Below the pieces are notes generated by a model. The model searched no databases, was not told where the DNA came from, and worked only from the letters and a program-made list of their open reading frames with translations. 64,000 bases of DNA, from contig WION01000014.1 in NCBI GenBank assembly GCA_015039365.1, positions 558,001 to 622,000 of the forward strand, in the 5' to 3' direction. Within the stretch, counting starts at the first letter, position 1; each line of letters opens with the position of its first letter. The stretch is from Amanita rubescens. Taxonomy: Eukaryota > Basidiomycota > Agaricomycetes > Agaricales > Amanitaceae. This document shows positions 13,056-27,864 of this stretch, one piece after another. Position numbers and translations under genes: made by a program.

Positions 13056-13530
13056 TTAAGGATTTCCCTCGGTTTGGTTGAAGAAGAGTGTGATGTCCTC
13101 CACGGCACGCAAATATGTGAGCCTTGTGGGCGAAAGAGGAAATACAATAAGCTCTGATAGACAGGCGACATACGTGTAATACGTAGCGCATGGTCTCCCT
13201 TTGTGGCCCTGGGCGTCATTACAATGAAGGACTAGAATTGGTCCACAAGGCACAGTAAATTGATCCGTCGAGTTTGCGGCGTCGTTGATAGTGTGTCCAT
13301 TAGGCGTCCATGCTTGCTGTCAGTATTGTCACAACCGTGCGTCGTATTATATGCCGATCCGATCGGCATTCCTTGCATTGGCAACTCTGGGTCTTTCGAG
13401 ACTTCGAGGTAAGTACCCCTGGGGCAAGTGTTTGTCGTATAGGATCGGCAAGCCTTGTCATCAGGAACTGGTTCATATTCAATATTACCGATGTTGTAGA
13501 CAACGGGTAAGCTTCTGCGGCACCATTCTA
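13056..13530 (-). CDS. Possible spliced gene of unknown function
   Basis: A frame reading NIGNIEYEPVPDDKACRSY can be spliced by a GTACTT donor (near 13421) and an AG acceptor (near 13315) to AWTPNGHTINDAANSTDQF and CGPILVLHCNDAQ, then by a GTATGT donor near 13175 to LTYLRAVEDITLFFNQTE and a stop at 13056. The composition looks like a secreted, Cys/Asn-rich protein, but the start exon was not found and no family is recognised. Treat as a candidate only. Confidence 0.25.
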
Positions 13531-13774
13531 CCACCGACAATCACCCATAACGAATCTGTCAGTACGATGACACAACCTCAAATGTCACTTGTTACCGCAG
13601 CAGATTACTGTCAACTTTACATTAACAGACGCAATGCTTGGCTTGGCTAGAAAGCGACAGAATACGCTTTCTGCTTTGGACGCCGATAGGAAGGGCTGTG
13701 AAAAGCGTGGTAAGTTGTTACATAGTAGCCCACGGCTGTGCCATGACATGCGTGACAGCTTGTGACGTCCCCTG

Positions 13775-15422
13775 ATGCTCTGGCGAAGTATGTGGCCCAG
13801 GCTACGTTGTACAAATGGATTGGCCCCTTTTTCGCGTCTGCGCCCAAACCTGCACTACACTGTCTACAGGGCAAGCGTCAGGGCAGGATGGCCCATCCAG
13901 AGGCACTTGTCGTCAACACCTTCCAGACAAGCACGCTATGTCCGTTTTGATGATTATCAGCGTCCAGACAACGCCACACCTAACAATTCTCCCTGGAGAC
14001 AATATAGCCAGTATTGGAATCGGTTGGACAAAAGACTAAAATACTTGACAGTCGCGGTGCTGGTTTCTGGCGTGTACTATGTAGCGCAGTAAGTTTTTGA
14101 CATGGTTTTATTATACGAACATGTTGGCACAATGCGTTTCGTGTTACGTTTTGGGAACGCGACCACTTATATTTGTCTCCTTACAGTCTGGAACAGGTAC
14201 CAGAAACCGGAAGATGGAGGTTCATGAATACTAGTCCGGAATCCGAAGCTAAGGTACGAACGGCCTTCCGTCTTCCTGTTATAGAATGGCAAATTTTCTG
14301 TCTACCAGTATGGCGACTTAGCCCGTGCAGAAATTCGTGGAAAAATGGGTGATAAGATTCTTGACGATCGTCATCCTGTTTCACGGCATGTTCGACGTGT
14401 CGTCCAGCGCATCCTGTCGTCGAACGGTCTTGGATCCGTAAAAGGAATGGATTCTGAGTTGAAAGTAACAGATGTTTTCAGCGGGAACATCTGGGACCCG
14501 GATGCGGTGCTTCAATCATCGTCAGCAACGAGGATAGGACCAGAAAAAGATTGGGAAGTTATTGTGGTGGACGATCCTAAAATAGTCAATGCCATGGCTA
14601 CTCCTGGTAAGTTCATCCTATGTCGGACTGGGGTCTGGATGACAGAACCAAGTGCTGTAGGGACGGTAGTGGTCTTCACAGGAATTTTGCCCGTGTGTCA
14701 GGACGAGCCAGGACTTTCAGCTGTCTTATCTCACGGTGGGCGGTTTTCTCTGGTCTGATCTGTAACGTTGACGTATTATTAGAAATTGGACACATTGGTT
14801 AGTTGGGTTCCGTCTGTTTAATTCTCTCTGGTGTCTGAATGTGAGGTATAGTTGCACGACACGCTGCGGAGCGAATATCGTCTCAGGTAGTGACGATCAA
14901 CCTCCTCCTCCTTCTGAGCCTGGCTGGATTGGACATGCATGTCTCCCAAGTGGTGGGGAAACTATTGCTAGAACTTCCGAATTCAAGGGCACAGGAACGC
15001 GAGGGTATTTGCGAATTTACCCAGAACCGGTCATTTACTGATTGCAGCGCTGATCCAGCTGATTATATTGGATTGAGATTGATGGCAAAGGCATGTTATG
15101 ACCCTGGCGCGGCGCCGCAGTGAGTCCAAGTAGGATTAGTGTAGCGCTCAACTAATTCCGCATTCAGGATGTTTGAGCGCTTGAGCCAAATTGAATCCAA
15201 GATCGGACGTAAGATCAATTTAGATTTTATTCAAACACATCCATCGACAAAGAGTCGCGTCGAGGTGAGCTTGTTTAAGTTGTGTCTCGCTCAAGCTCAA
15301 GTATTATATAACAGTACCTACAGCAGACTCTTCCCGAGGCATACGCCATTAGAGCCTCCAATGCTGAGTGCACCGACATGGAGGAAAAGGTACAGGAGTT
15401 TCGGGGGATTCGGGCCATGTAG
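13775..15422 (+). CDS. OMA1: Mitochondrial inner-membrane metallopeptidase Oma1 (M48)
   Basis: Nine exons; introns 14089-14186, 14254-14308, 14607-14660, 14736-14782, 14798-14851, 15005-15058, 15120-15167 and 15265-15314. The ATG opens a Trp/Arg-rich presequence (MLWRSMWPRLRC), followed by one transmembrane helix (LTVAVLVSGVYYVA) and HLEQVPETGRWRFM. The catalytic zinc site HEIGHIVARH is assembled from three exons, one only 15 nt long; the third ligand is in EREADYIGL, also made by splicing. The family ends with HPSTKSRVEYLQQTLPEA, as here. Oma1 cleaves the dynamin-like OPA1/Mgm1 type substrates and damaged membrane proteins under stress. All catalytic residues are present, so the gene looks functional. 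Confidence 0.92.
14783..14797 (+). other. OMA1: 15-nt microexon carrying the Oma1 catalytic centre
   Basis: Flanked by AG at 14782 and GT at 14798. It encodes most of E-I-G-H-I from HEIGHIVARH: the catalytic glutamate and second zinc histidine. Without it the enzyme would be dead although the frame would be kept. Confidence 0.8.
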
Positions 15423-15502
15423 CTAGTTACTAGTTTAGTTTATATGATTAGGCGGGCGGAAACGGCCGGCACAGACCGATAATAAGCCAAATATGGTAGT
15501 AG

Positions 15503-19330
<3,828 letters not shown>

Positions 19331-19571
19331 TTGATTAGTATATTGTAAATTGTTAACTAAATATTCTATCTTGTTGCGATAGTGCATTCCTTCGACGTAC
19401 ATGAAATAAGAACTCTGTAATTGTAGTATAGTTCAAAGACCCCTGTCGATATGATTAATAGTAAACACGAACAAGCAAAGGCTACGCGCTCATTATACTA
19501 CTTCCGCGTGTCTCTTCGCCCCGTCTCATGTATTTCTAGCTCGCTAAGGAGAAACATAGTTTGCGAAATCA

Positions 19572-22500
19572 ATGTGGGTTTTAACTGCTTCCTTTGGCGG
19601 CATTGAAGCCGATGGTGCAGCCCTCCAAAGTATGTCCAAGTTTTCGCACTAGGAAGCCTTACGAACGGCTGTAGAGAGCAAGCTGCTCAAAACGGGAAAA
19701 ACGTATGAGTTAGGGCGGAAAGACAAGCCTCTCATTATAAAGCACGTTCGGATATCGAAAGACCACGCCGGGTTCCAGGTTGCAGGTTGCACAGAAGATA
19801 ACATTGTAGGTTCCTGCCTTGTACTCTCCGTCAATGTTTTCACAGATGTTAGTCAGATCCTTCATTTAAACCCGAATTACGATACATAAACAAAAGGGAC
19901 AAGGTTCCCATTAGGGTTAAGCGTGGAAAGGAGGAGCTGATTATAGAACCGTTAGACGAAGCAGAATTGCTAGATGGCGATGTTGTATGGCCCATTTCGA
20001 GTGAAAGTATAAGGTAAGTGCTTTGATATTTCCTTGTGCCCACCACTAACGGGGTCTCAAGTGTGAAGTGGGAGCCTTTGTGCTGTTATTACCAACCTGA
20101 CAAGGGGATGGTGGCACCTTTTGTGCAAGGATGCATATCTCTCGGTGTGCAACTTTCATTCTCTTCGTTCCAGAAGACTCAACGAGTTTCAAGGTATTAA
20201 CCTCGTGCACACACCGGATGCCCAAGTTACACATCACCTCGTTTCAAAATATACAGCGACTGCGTCTATTGCAACTTCTCTCCTATCTGCATCCCAGTTC
20301 GTTAAAACAGATTGGCTTGGGGAGATTATTCGGCTAAGTAGTGCTGAAGAAGATAAACCTGGCGCGAGCCAGCTTGAGAAAGCTTTCGCATTGCCTCCGC
20401 TTAGCAAATATCGACCCTCATTCTCGTCTTCTTTGCAGGATTCGCAGAAGATCTTCAGAGTGTGGGAACCAAATGAAGAAAGGTTAAACATGCTGAGCCC
20501 TTATCGATTCTTCCTTGTAAACGAGAATGTCAAAGTTCCAGGGTCCGACATGACAGACTTGATCCAACGAGGTGGAGGAGCATATGAATCCCTTGACGTT
20601 TGTGCTGGGAAATTGAAATGGCATAAAGCTCTGGTCAGAGGCAATGCTAAAGAGGGACAAAAGCTAGTTCTTGTTGGGGAACAGGAATCCTTGAAAGCAG
20701 CTGTTGGTGAACGTGAATGGCAAGACCTCATGCATGAGGTTGAGATGTATGTTTGCGTTACTACGACTGAGAGCGTACTGACCCTATCGTATAGTTTCAA
20801 TCTGCCTTTTATTTCGCCCGGCGCTCTTGTGGAAGCTGTCATCAACATCGACCCCTCGGCATTGAACAAAAAGGCAGTGTCTGGGAAAGAGTTAGAAGGT
20901 GAGTCATTGTTTTTATTATGACAAATTAATCTCTTTTTTCTGATTTCACTCAGTTTCCCGAGAACTACCTTCAACGAACCAGGACCCGTCGTCTTTGGTT
21001 CAGCCTGGGTCGCCGCCGGCTCGGCGAAGAAGGCTAGCTCGAGGCGCTGTTTCGCGTCAAGCTTCAGCAGAGCCGATGGAGGGTCTGCAAACACAAAAAC
21101 CACCCTCCGAGGATACGACACGTCGCCCGCGTCGCGCATGTATCTCTATTCTGCTGATTGTCGAAGACATTGACGGTCTATCAATAGGCTTTGACAAGGC
21201 GCATTACCGCCCTCGAAGACGTGTCCGACGCAGGTCCGGCAGCATCGGAAGTTGCACCTATTGACTTCTCTGCAAGTATCTACCTCTATGAGTTCTACTG
21301 TCGTACTGACATTTTCGGAAGGCGCCTCTACCTGTTCGCACAACGCGTCTGAAGCGTAAACGAGAAACGTCTTCAGAGCCCGTAGAATCACTGGGAACAG
21401 GAACACTACGTACTTCCCCTGACATACAGTCTGTGAAAAGGCACAAAGCTGTTTTCGATGAAGAAAGTAAACGTCAAGAACAACAAGATATGAATGTCGA
21501 CGAGATTTACAGTCCGTTCAACCTCGGAACGTTAAGCGGAGGCAGCAGCCAGACTCGATCTGAGAGTATCGCTTCAGGGCCAGCACAGGCACCTATGTTT
21601 GCCATGTTGCCGGTTGTTCACGAAGAAGAAACCCAGGTACCGGATAGCAATCACAAAGGGCTCAAGAGAAAGGCGGCCACGTCAAGTGATGTCGAGATGG
21701 TAAGCACAATCAAAACATTATGGCTTGAAGGGTTTTTCACCAGGTCAACCCAAAAGGAGAATGCAGTTACAAAGAGGATGAGGCGTGCACAGCCTGTCGA
21801 TGCGGTTGCTCCAGACACAGCCAATAAACCTCCGTCAACCGTAGAGACCAGGGTTAATAAACTCGATGTTGACACAGCCTTCCTTAAAGCTGTTGCTTCG
21901 ACGAAGAAAGGAAAGAAGAAGGAAGACGATTTCGATCGCGATTTCAACAATTTAAGGATATCAAGGCCCGAGTTAGATCGCCAGGATGAAGAATGGGACG
22001 TCGTGGATGATTTTGGCAAAGACACAGGAATCAGAGGGAACTTTATGGTCATTTTGGAAATGGATGTTCCTGACAATAGAAATTGCTTGCGGCGTCGACC
22101 AGCGCAGTCTGACTGGCGAGGATTACCAAATTTCAAGAAATTCAAAAAGGTACGCCTCCCTCTACTGGTGACTAAATTTATGCCAAAAGGGAAAACCAGA
22201 AAGGCGCTTCGTCGTCAAGGGCCAAGGTGGAATTGGTTGTGAGCGAGGAGAATGATTACGGCTTAGGGCCAGGTAAGTGGATTGGTACATTGTCGATAAA
22301 GCGTGCTGAGAGGCGGTTAGCGTATTGGAAAGGTGGTCATTATGGTAGCCAGGCTGCGGCTACTCAAGTGAAGACAGAAATACAACCTCAGATCAATGCG
22401 AAAGGACGTAGCCAAGCTCTGATAATCAATGATTCTGACGAAGAATCGGATGGAATTCCAGCACGGGAAAGCCAGCGAGCCCGGGGCCGAACGCGTACAA

Positions 22501-22745
22501 AGGCGAAAGACGCAGCGAAGCCACTATTTTTGAATTCTGATAACGAAGAAGCAGCAGATCCTGATGATAGTGATGGGTATGCGTCGACATTGAAATCGAC
22601 TGCGCGGAGCCAGAGGAGGGGTGCGCCTAAATCTCCTGGGTCAAAGACGCGATCAAAGAAGGCGCCTGCTGTTGTTGTGGATGATGATGATTCAGACGAC
22701 GTGGCGGTATTCAAAGGGTTTAAAGGCAAGGGGAAAGGCCGTTGA
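19572..22745 (+). CDS. NBS1: Nbs1/Xrs2 (nibrin), MRN double-strand-break repair complex subunit
   Basis: The ATG gives MWVLTASFGG, the usual start of the FHA domain, followed by ELGRKDKPLIIKHVRISKDH and SVKWEPLCCYY. Next are tandem BRCT repeats (GINLVHTPDAQVTHHLV, QFVKTDWLGEIIRL; second around FNLPFISPGALVEAV). A Ser/Lys-rich linker follows, and the C-terminus has GNFMVILEMDV, FKKFKKKGASSS and KVELVVSEENDYGLGP, the Mre11-binding region, then an acidic tail. Introns: about 19615-19656, 19806-19852, 20014-20061, 20155-20193, 20747-20794, 20889-20954, GC-AG 21136-21187 and 21272-21321, 22150-22199, 22273-22320. Some borders are tentative. Nbs1 recruits Mre11-Rad50 and Tel1/ATM to broken DNA. Confidence 0.85.
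21136..21187 (+). other. NBS1: GC-AG intron
   Basis: Donor GCATGT, acceptor ATAG, phase 0. It joins TTRRPRR to ALTRRITALED; the GT donor two bases on gives the wrong frame and an early stop. Confidence 0.6.
21272..21321 (+). other. NBS1: GC-AG intron
   Basis: Donor GCAAGT (the commonest GC donor context), acceptor GGAAG, phase 0. It joins APIDFS to APLPVRTTRLKRKRE. Confidence 0.65.
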
Positions 22746-22833
22746 AGTAGTTAAGTACGTTAAATAAGTAACGAATAATAATGTACATAATACAGTGACG
22801 TGGGCTCTCCCACCACCGCCAATTGCATTGGTT

Positions 22834-24791
22834 ATGGCACTCCGTCGCAGAAGTCTTTCGCGCTTTCTCATCTTCGTCGGTGCAATTGTCTCAGTCAAAC
22901 TCTTCTTCTTTCCTTCTTCTTCCCTCCCTTCTCCTCCAGAACACCAAATCAAAGGCCACAACTTCATCGAACGCGCTACTCGCCCGGACAAGTCGCTCAA
23001 TGTTCAGAAACACCGCTTTCTACAGGCTCGAATGGGACGAGACGAGCGTGATGAACTTATGGGTGACGTGATTCACAATGGTGCTAATGATTATTGGGAA
23101 CGGTACCAAAAACCATAGTGTGTACCTCTCTTCTCATCAATATCGCTTTTCACTCATCTAGACGCAGCATTCTCAGCAAAGAGACGTCCAACACGGATGC
23201 CCAACATGTAGCCACCGCCATAGACCAATTGCTTTCTCTGAACGGCTGGGTGGCGGCGCTTTGTCCTACTCTCGCGCGCCCATTTGGCCAGAATAAGTAC
23301 GACAACGCGTACGACGAGCTCATACGTCAAGATCACCTGTACTATGTAGCAATCGTCATTCATTCTGCCGACCACTTTTTAGTCGATCAGTTGGCTGTCA
23401 TCCTCCAAATGACCAAGCGTCTGGGCACTGACAACCTCTTTGTTTCTATGCTCGACTATGCCTCCACCGACTCGACAGAAACTTTGGTCGACCTATGCGA
23501 AGCAGTACTTACGCTCTTAGGCATCCCGTTTAGGATACGAAGGGTTTCGGGGATGACGGAGGACCCTGTAGCTGCATATTACCCGTTAGAAGAAGCATAT
23601 ATGCGCAATTTAGCTCTAGAGCCTCTGAAGGAGTTGCAGCAGAAACGAAACATCAAATTTAGTCGAGTTATCTGGCTCAAGGGATTTACGTGTCCCAACG
23701 ACATATTAGAAACCATCAAAATCAGTTTTTTGAATGAGGCGGCAATGGTGTGTGGGATGGATTGGGCGGAAAACAATGGCTTTTTCGTTTTTTCAGATAG
23801 GTAAAGAGGTCCGAGCCATTGAAGAGACCACATGTTCACTACGTTTTCCGTATAGGTGGAGGACGCGCGATATTGAGGGTGATCAATTCCGACAATCCAC
23901 ATCGAAATCTCAGCCAGATGCTGTACCACCTCGCGACAGGCTAGGAGCACAGCGCTATGCTGAACATCTTCCATTCCAAGTCTTCTGTTGCGAATCTGGC
24001 ACACACGTCGTCGATCCGCATCAATCCTACTACAAGGGTGTATATTATCGGACAGGAAGTGATCTCCAAAACCTCAGTCGCTCCGAAAACTCGCCCACAC
24101 GGGATCCGAATGCAGTGTGTCTTGACAGTAGTCAAGCCTGGTTCTGTCGGGACTTGTGGGTCCTTACCGCCCGGGACGCCATGGCTGACATGGACAATGA
24201 AATCAATTCTGGTGTTTTACGAAAACGAGAGTTGATTGATGTCGCTGCCTGGAATCCTTTGATGGAAAAACGAGATGCTGTAAGGGTTAAGGGCGCTGAC
24301 GGAGCGGAAGACGAGGTGAATGATAATGGTGAAGATCGACGACAGAAACAACAGTCTGACCCGGACGCTAACGCTGGTTCTGACTACGACGCCATGTCAC
24401 CTGAAGAAGGCGGAGAAGAGGTTCCGTCCGCAGAGGATTTTGAAAAATTGTCGATACCCAACTCTATGTTCCGGCCAGCCCGAATACTGGTCAATCCTAG
24501 ATGTCCGACGACTTATGCCGGCGTCAGTCATACCCAACTTGCACGAGATTTGTTTGGGGATGGAGTTGATGCACCGAGAGGAGATACCGCAAAATATATT
24601 CTAGAAGACTGGGAGGGCGCTCCTGAGAGCTTTGTTTGCCAGGAACAAAAGTAAGTCATTTCTCTTTCTATTTGCAATGAGCTATAACGTTCTCTTGAAG
24701 AACGACTGGTGGAAGGAAGGCCGCTAAAACACAAAGACGACTTGGCTTTTCAATTAATGAAGAGTTGCAGAAGATGCCCAAATGGACTTAG
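22834..24791 (+). CDS. CAP59/CMT1-type alpha-1,3-mannosyltransferase (GT69)
   Basis: Four exons; introns 23118-23167, 23801-23855 and 24651-24700. It starts only 88 bp after the NBS1 stop. MALRRRSLSRFLIFVGAIVS is a type II signal anchor, placing the enzyme in the Golgi. The catalytic part shows the family motifs LLSLNGWVAALCPTLARPFG, VSMLDYASTDSTE, VIWLKGFTCPNDILE and AAMVCGMDWAE, and FCRDLWVLTARDA further on. Relatives in Cryptococcus build capsule or glycolipid mannose linkages. An acidic, low-complexity insert (about 24290-24440) is peculiar to this protein. The C-terminus is PARILVNPRCPTTYAGVS and a basic tail. Confidence 0.85.
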
Positions 24792-25071
24792 GTGATACTT
24801 CCCGAGATCGGTATACTGTACGTGCATGGCTTGTTAATCTTAGTAGTTTTTGTGACCGGGAAGGCCTATGTCTGAACGTTGATTTCTAATATATCTGGCA
24901 ATGAGCTCGCTAATCGTTGACTGAAAGTAAACCACTCGTGAAGAAGCAGTCGGAAGGCAAAGTAAAAAAAGTGATTCTATTTCAAAAGGTAAGAAATTTT
25001 TTCATAGCAACATTCTTGAGCTAAACACAGGGAATTTATCTATCTGTTCGGTTACATCAGTCGTTTCGTAA
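24792..25071. other. Convergent intergenic gap
   Basis: 280 bp between the ends of the GT69 gene (+) and the P-ATPase gene (-). No feature apart from the expected 3' ends. Confidence 0.4.
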
Positions 25072-27864
25072 CTACAACCACTCGTTGAACAGGCGAATGT
25101 AAATCATCTTCACAATCTGGACCAACGTCATGTAACAGACGAGGATTCCAACCAAAAATGCATAAAACATCGGATACGGATGTTCCATTTCTTCGGCCCG
25201 CCCCAGGGGACTGTACGGAATCGCAATGCCAACTGCCGCAATCAACAGGGTCGTGATTGCGACGTGCTTGGAGGCATAGCTATGGATGAATGGCAACTTG
25301 TGCGTGCGAAGGAGATGTACAATGAGCGTCTGAGACAAGAGGCCTTCGAGGAACCAATGTGTCCTGAATGTGTTTATCGCAGCTTTCGACGAGTCGCCCC
25401 GAATGTGGAAATAATACCAGTTGATTATGAACGTGCAGATGTCAAAGACGGACGAGGTGGGCCCTAGGATTATCATGAAGCGTGCCAAGCTACCAATCTC
25501 CCATGGACGTGGTCTCTCAATCATTTCTGGGTCGACATTGTCCCAGGGGATCGTGCTTTGGGAGATATCGTAGGCGAGGTTCTGTGTGAGCAGCTGGATA
25601 GGCTGCATGGGAGTAAAAGGAAGCCAGGCAGACGCAACGAGGACGGAGAAGACATTGCCAAAGTTTGAAGACGCAGCCATCTTGATATACTTGATCGTAT
25701 TAACAAACGTAATTCGTCCAACGCGTACGGCGTCGACAATAACGCTCAACGACTTCTCCGTCAGAATAACATCAGCTGCATCCTTGGCTATATCGGTGCC
25801 TGAGTTGACCGAGATGCCACAGTCAGCTCCACGCAAAGCAGGAGCGTCGTTGATGCCGTCACCGAGAAACGCAACGCGCCGGCCATTAGCCTTGAGACGA
25901 TTGACGACTTGATATTTCTGTATTGGAGTGAGCTTCGCCAACACCTTGCATCGCAGGACGGCTTTGTCGAATTCATCGGGTCCCAAGACGGATAGGTCAG
26001 CGCCAGAGATCACTTTCTGTTCAACTTCGTCGTCCTGAAGGATACCAAGGTCACGGCAGACTTTGATTGCCGTCGCTAACGTATCACCTGTCAATACTTT
26101 TGTCTCGACTCCCAGAGAAGCCAGTTCATCGATGGCTGGCTTCGCATCCACCTTGGGCGGGTCTTGGAACGCAACAAAACCTTCGCAGATTAGATCAACC
26201 TCATCCAAGGGAGACGGCATATTGGTCTGGGCTGCATAATACGTCAACTGACGTGTGGCAACGCCAATGACACGGTATCCTTGCTTGTTCAAACTGTCAG
26301 CGAGAGCAAGGAGGGCTTGGGAATCAACGGGAACGATGTTGTCTCCTACACGCATGGTGGTACACTTCCTAATGACTTCTTCAGCCGCACCTTTGCAAAC
26401 GAGTCGTTTCTTCTCGCTGGCATCTGCTACGATTACCGTTAAGAGCCGACGTACAAAATCAAAGGGGATTTCAGCAATTTTGGTGCAATGTTCAAGCTGA
26501 GGTTCCAGCCGGACTTTGTGTTCCGGCAGCGCGCCCGTGTCGATGATAGCGTGGTCGAGTGGATTTTTGAGCCCTGTCTGCAACGATGCATTGATGTACG
26601 CTAGGTCAAAAACGTGGGCATCTGCCACCCCGCTCGTGTTGACGATCGCAGCAATTTTCATTTCGTCCTCAGTAAGGGTGCCAGTCTTATCGCTGCAGAG
26701 GACATCAACGGCACCGACGTTCTGGATGGCATCCAAACGCTTTACAATCACTTTCTTCTTGGCCATGACCATGGAACCGCGTGCCAGATTAGCATTGACG
26801 ACCATGGGCATCATTTCGGGCACGAGACCAACAGCTACCGCAATGCAAAACAACCCTGCCGCTTGCCAATTGTGTGAAACAAGGCCTTCGATGACAAGCA
26901 CGATCGGGACCATAACAACCATGAACGAGATCAGCAACAATGACACCCTTTTGATGCCCGTCTGGAATGCGGTGACGGGCTTGCTTTGATTAAAGATGGC
27001 GGTCATGGATGCCACATACGTCTCGTCCCCAGTTGCAACCACGACAGCCTTTCCTGACCCGCTGACCACGTAGCTGCCCATGAATAATAAATTGGGGGCA
27101 TCAAAGGCGCGGGTAGCCGGGGAAATTCCTTCAGGTGCTGGTGTCTTCTCAAGCGGCAGATTCTCGCCAGTAAGCGAACTCTGGGAGACAGTGAGCATAT
27201 TGGCCTCGAGCAATAGACAGTCTGCAGGCGCGACATTCCCGGTGGTAAGCAGGACGACGTCACCCGGAACGACTTGCTTGCGGTGGATGGTCTGGAGTAT
27301 CCCTTGCTTCTGAGCGTCTTCGCGGCGCAAAACGTCGCATTCAGCTGTGATGAGCTCCTTCAACGAAGCAGCGCGTCGAGCTGACTTGTACTCCTGTATG
27401 AAGCGGAGACCAACACTAAGAGCAACCATAACAAGAAGGATGGAGAACGTGGCATAATCGCCCGTGGCGATGGCAACAACAGCGAGAGCGACCAACAATA
27501 TATTGAATGGATTCGGCAGGGCGTTTAGCAGAAGCCACCACCACGTCGGAGGCTTAACGTTCGAAAGCTCATTGGGGCCCTTACTCTTCAGCAATTGGGA
27601 AACCTGCGAAGTCTCGAGTCCCCCAACAGTCGTATTGAGACGCTGGAGGGCGTGCGGAATACTCGTGTGCGACCAAGCGCCCAACGAAGCTAAGGTGCTT
27701 TCCTCCTTTTCCGATAACTCATCTTGCATGCTACTTTTTTTCTTTTTAAACGGGACCAGCTTCTCTAGAGCTGCCCGAAGGCGCTCGAGGAACGAGGCTT
27801 TCTGGAGCTTGATGCGGGATTCGACGTCGCTTACAGAGGACGATTCGAAGTCTTTGGATGCCAT
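25072..27864 (-). CDS. MgtA-type (P3B) magnesium-translocating P-type ATPase
   Basis: A single uninterrupted frame of 930 codons. TGE (residues 232-234) is the dephosphorylation loop, VGLVPEMMP the membrane-4 ion site, DKTGTLT (392-398) the phosphorylation site, LTGDTLAT and GDGINDAPAL the nucleotide-domain hinges. The VPEMMPMVVNANLARG and KRLDAIQNVGAVDVL signatures are those of bacterial MgtA/MgtB. About ten membrane helices are visible. The N-terminus has a charged KKKKSSMQD patch like that of MgtA. The protein would bring magnesium across the plasma or vacuolar membrane. Absence of introns in an intron-rich neighbourhood and the bacterial-type sequence suggest descent by transfer, probably old because fungal relatives exist. 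Confidence 0.88.
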   Translation of the reverse strand: MASKDFESSSVSDVESRIKLQKASFLERLRAALEKLVPFKKKKSSMQDELSEKEESTLASLGAWSHTSIPHALQRLNTTVGGLETSQVSQLLKSKGPNELSNVKPPTWWWLLLNALPNPFNILLVALAVVAIATGDYATFSILLVMVALSVGLRFIQEYKSARRAASLKELITAECDVLRREDAQKQGILQTIHRKQVVPGDVVLLTTGNVAPADCLLLEANMLTVSQSSLTGENLPLEKTPAPEGISPATRAFDAPNLLFMGSYVVSGSGKAVVVATGDETYVASMTAIFNQSKPVTAFQTGIKRVSLLLISFMVVMVPIVLVIEGLVSHNWQAAGLFCIAVAVGLVPEMMPMVVNANLARGSMVMAKKKVIVKRLDAIQNVGAVDVLCSDKTGTLTEDEMKIAAIVNTSGVADAHVFDLAYINASLQTGLKNPLDHAIIDTGALPEHKVRLEPQLEHCTKIAEIPFDFVRRLLTVIVADASEKKRLVCKGAAEEVIRKCTTMRVGDNIVPVDSQALLALADSLNKQGYRVIGVATRQLTYYAAQTNMPSPLDEVDLICEGFVAFQDPPKVDAKPAIDELASLGVETKVLTGDTLATAIKVCRDLGILQDDEVEQKVISGADLSVLGPDEFDKAVLRCKVLAKLTPIQKYQVVNRLKANGRRVAFLGDGINDAPALRGADCGISVNSGTDIAKDAADVILTEKSLSVIVDAVRVGRITFVNTIKYIKMAASSNFGNVFSVLVASAWLPFTPMQPIQLLTQNLAYDISQSTIPWDNVDPEMIERPRPWEIGSLARFMIILGPTSSVFDICTFIINWYYFHIRGDSSKAAINTFRTHWFLEGLLSQTLIVHLLRTHKLPFIHSYASKHVAITTLLIAAVGIAIPYSPLGRAEEMEHPYPMFYAFLVGILVCYMTLVQIVKMIYIRLFNEWL

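Noticed and set aside
20501..21139. 212-codon open frame on - across NBS1
   Set aside because: Antisense to conserved NBS1 exons; no homology-like motifs.
21700..21743. GTAAGC..CCAG intron in NBS1
   Set aside because: 44 nt, splicing shifts the frame into a stop. An acceptor at 21756 (57 nt) is possible but unneeded.
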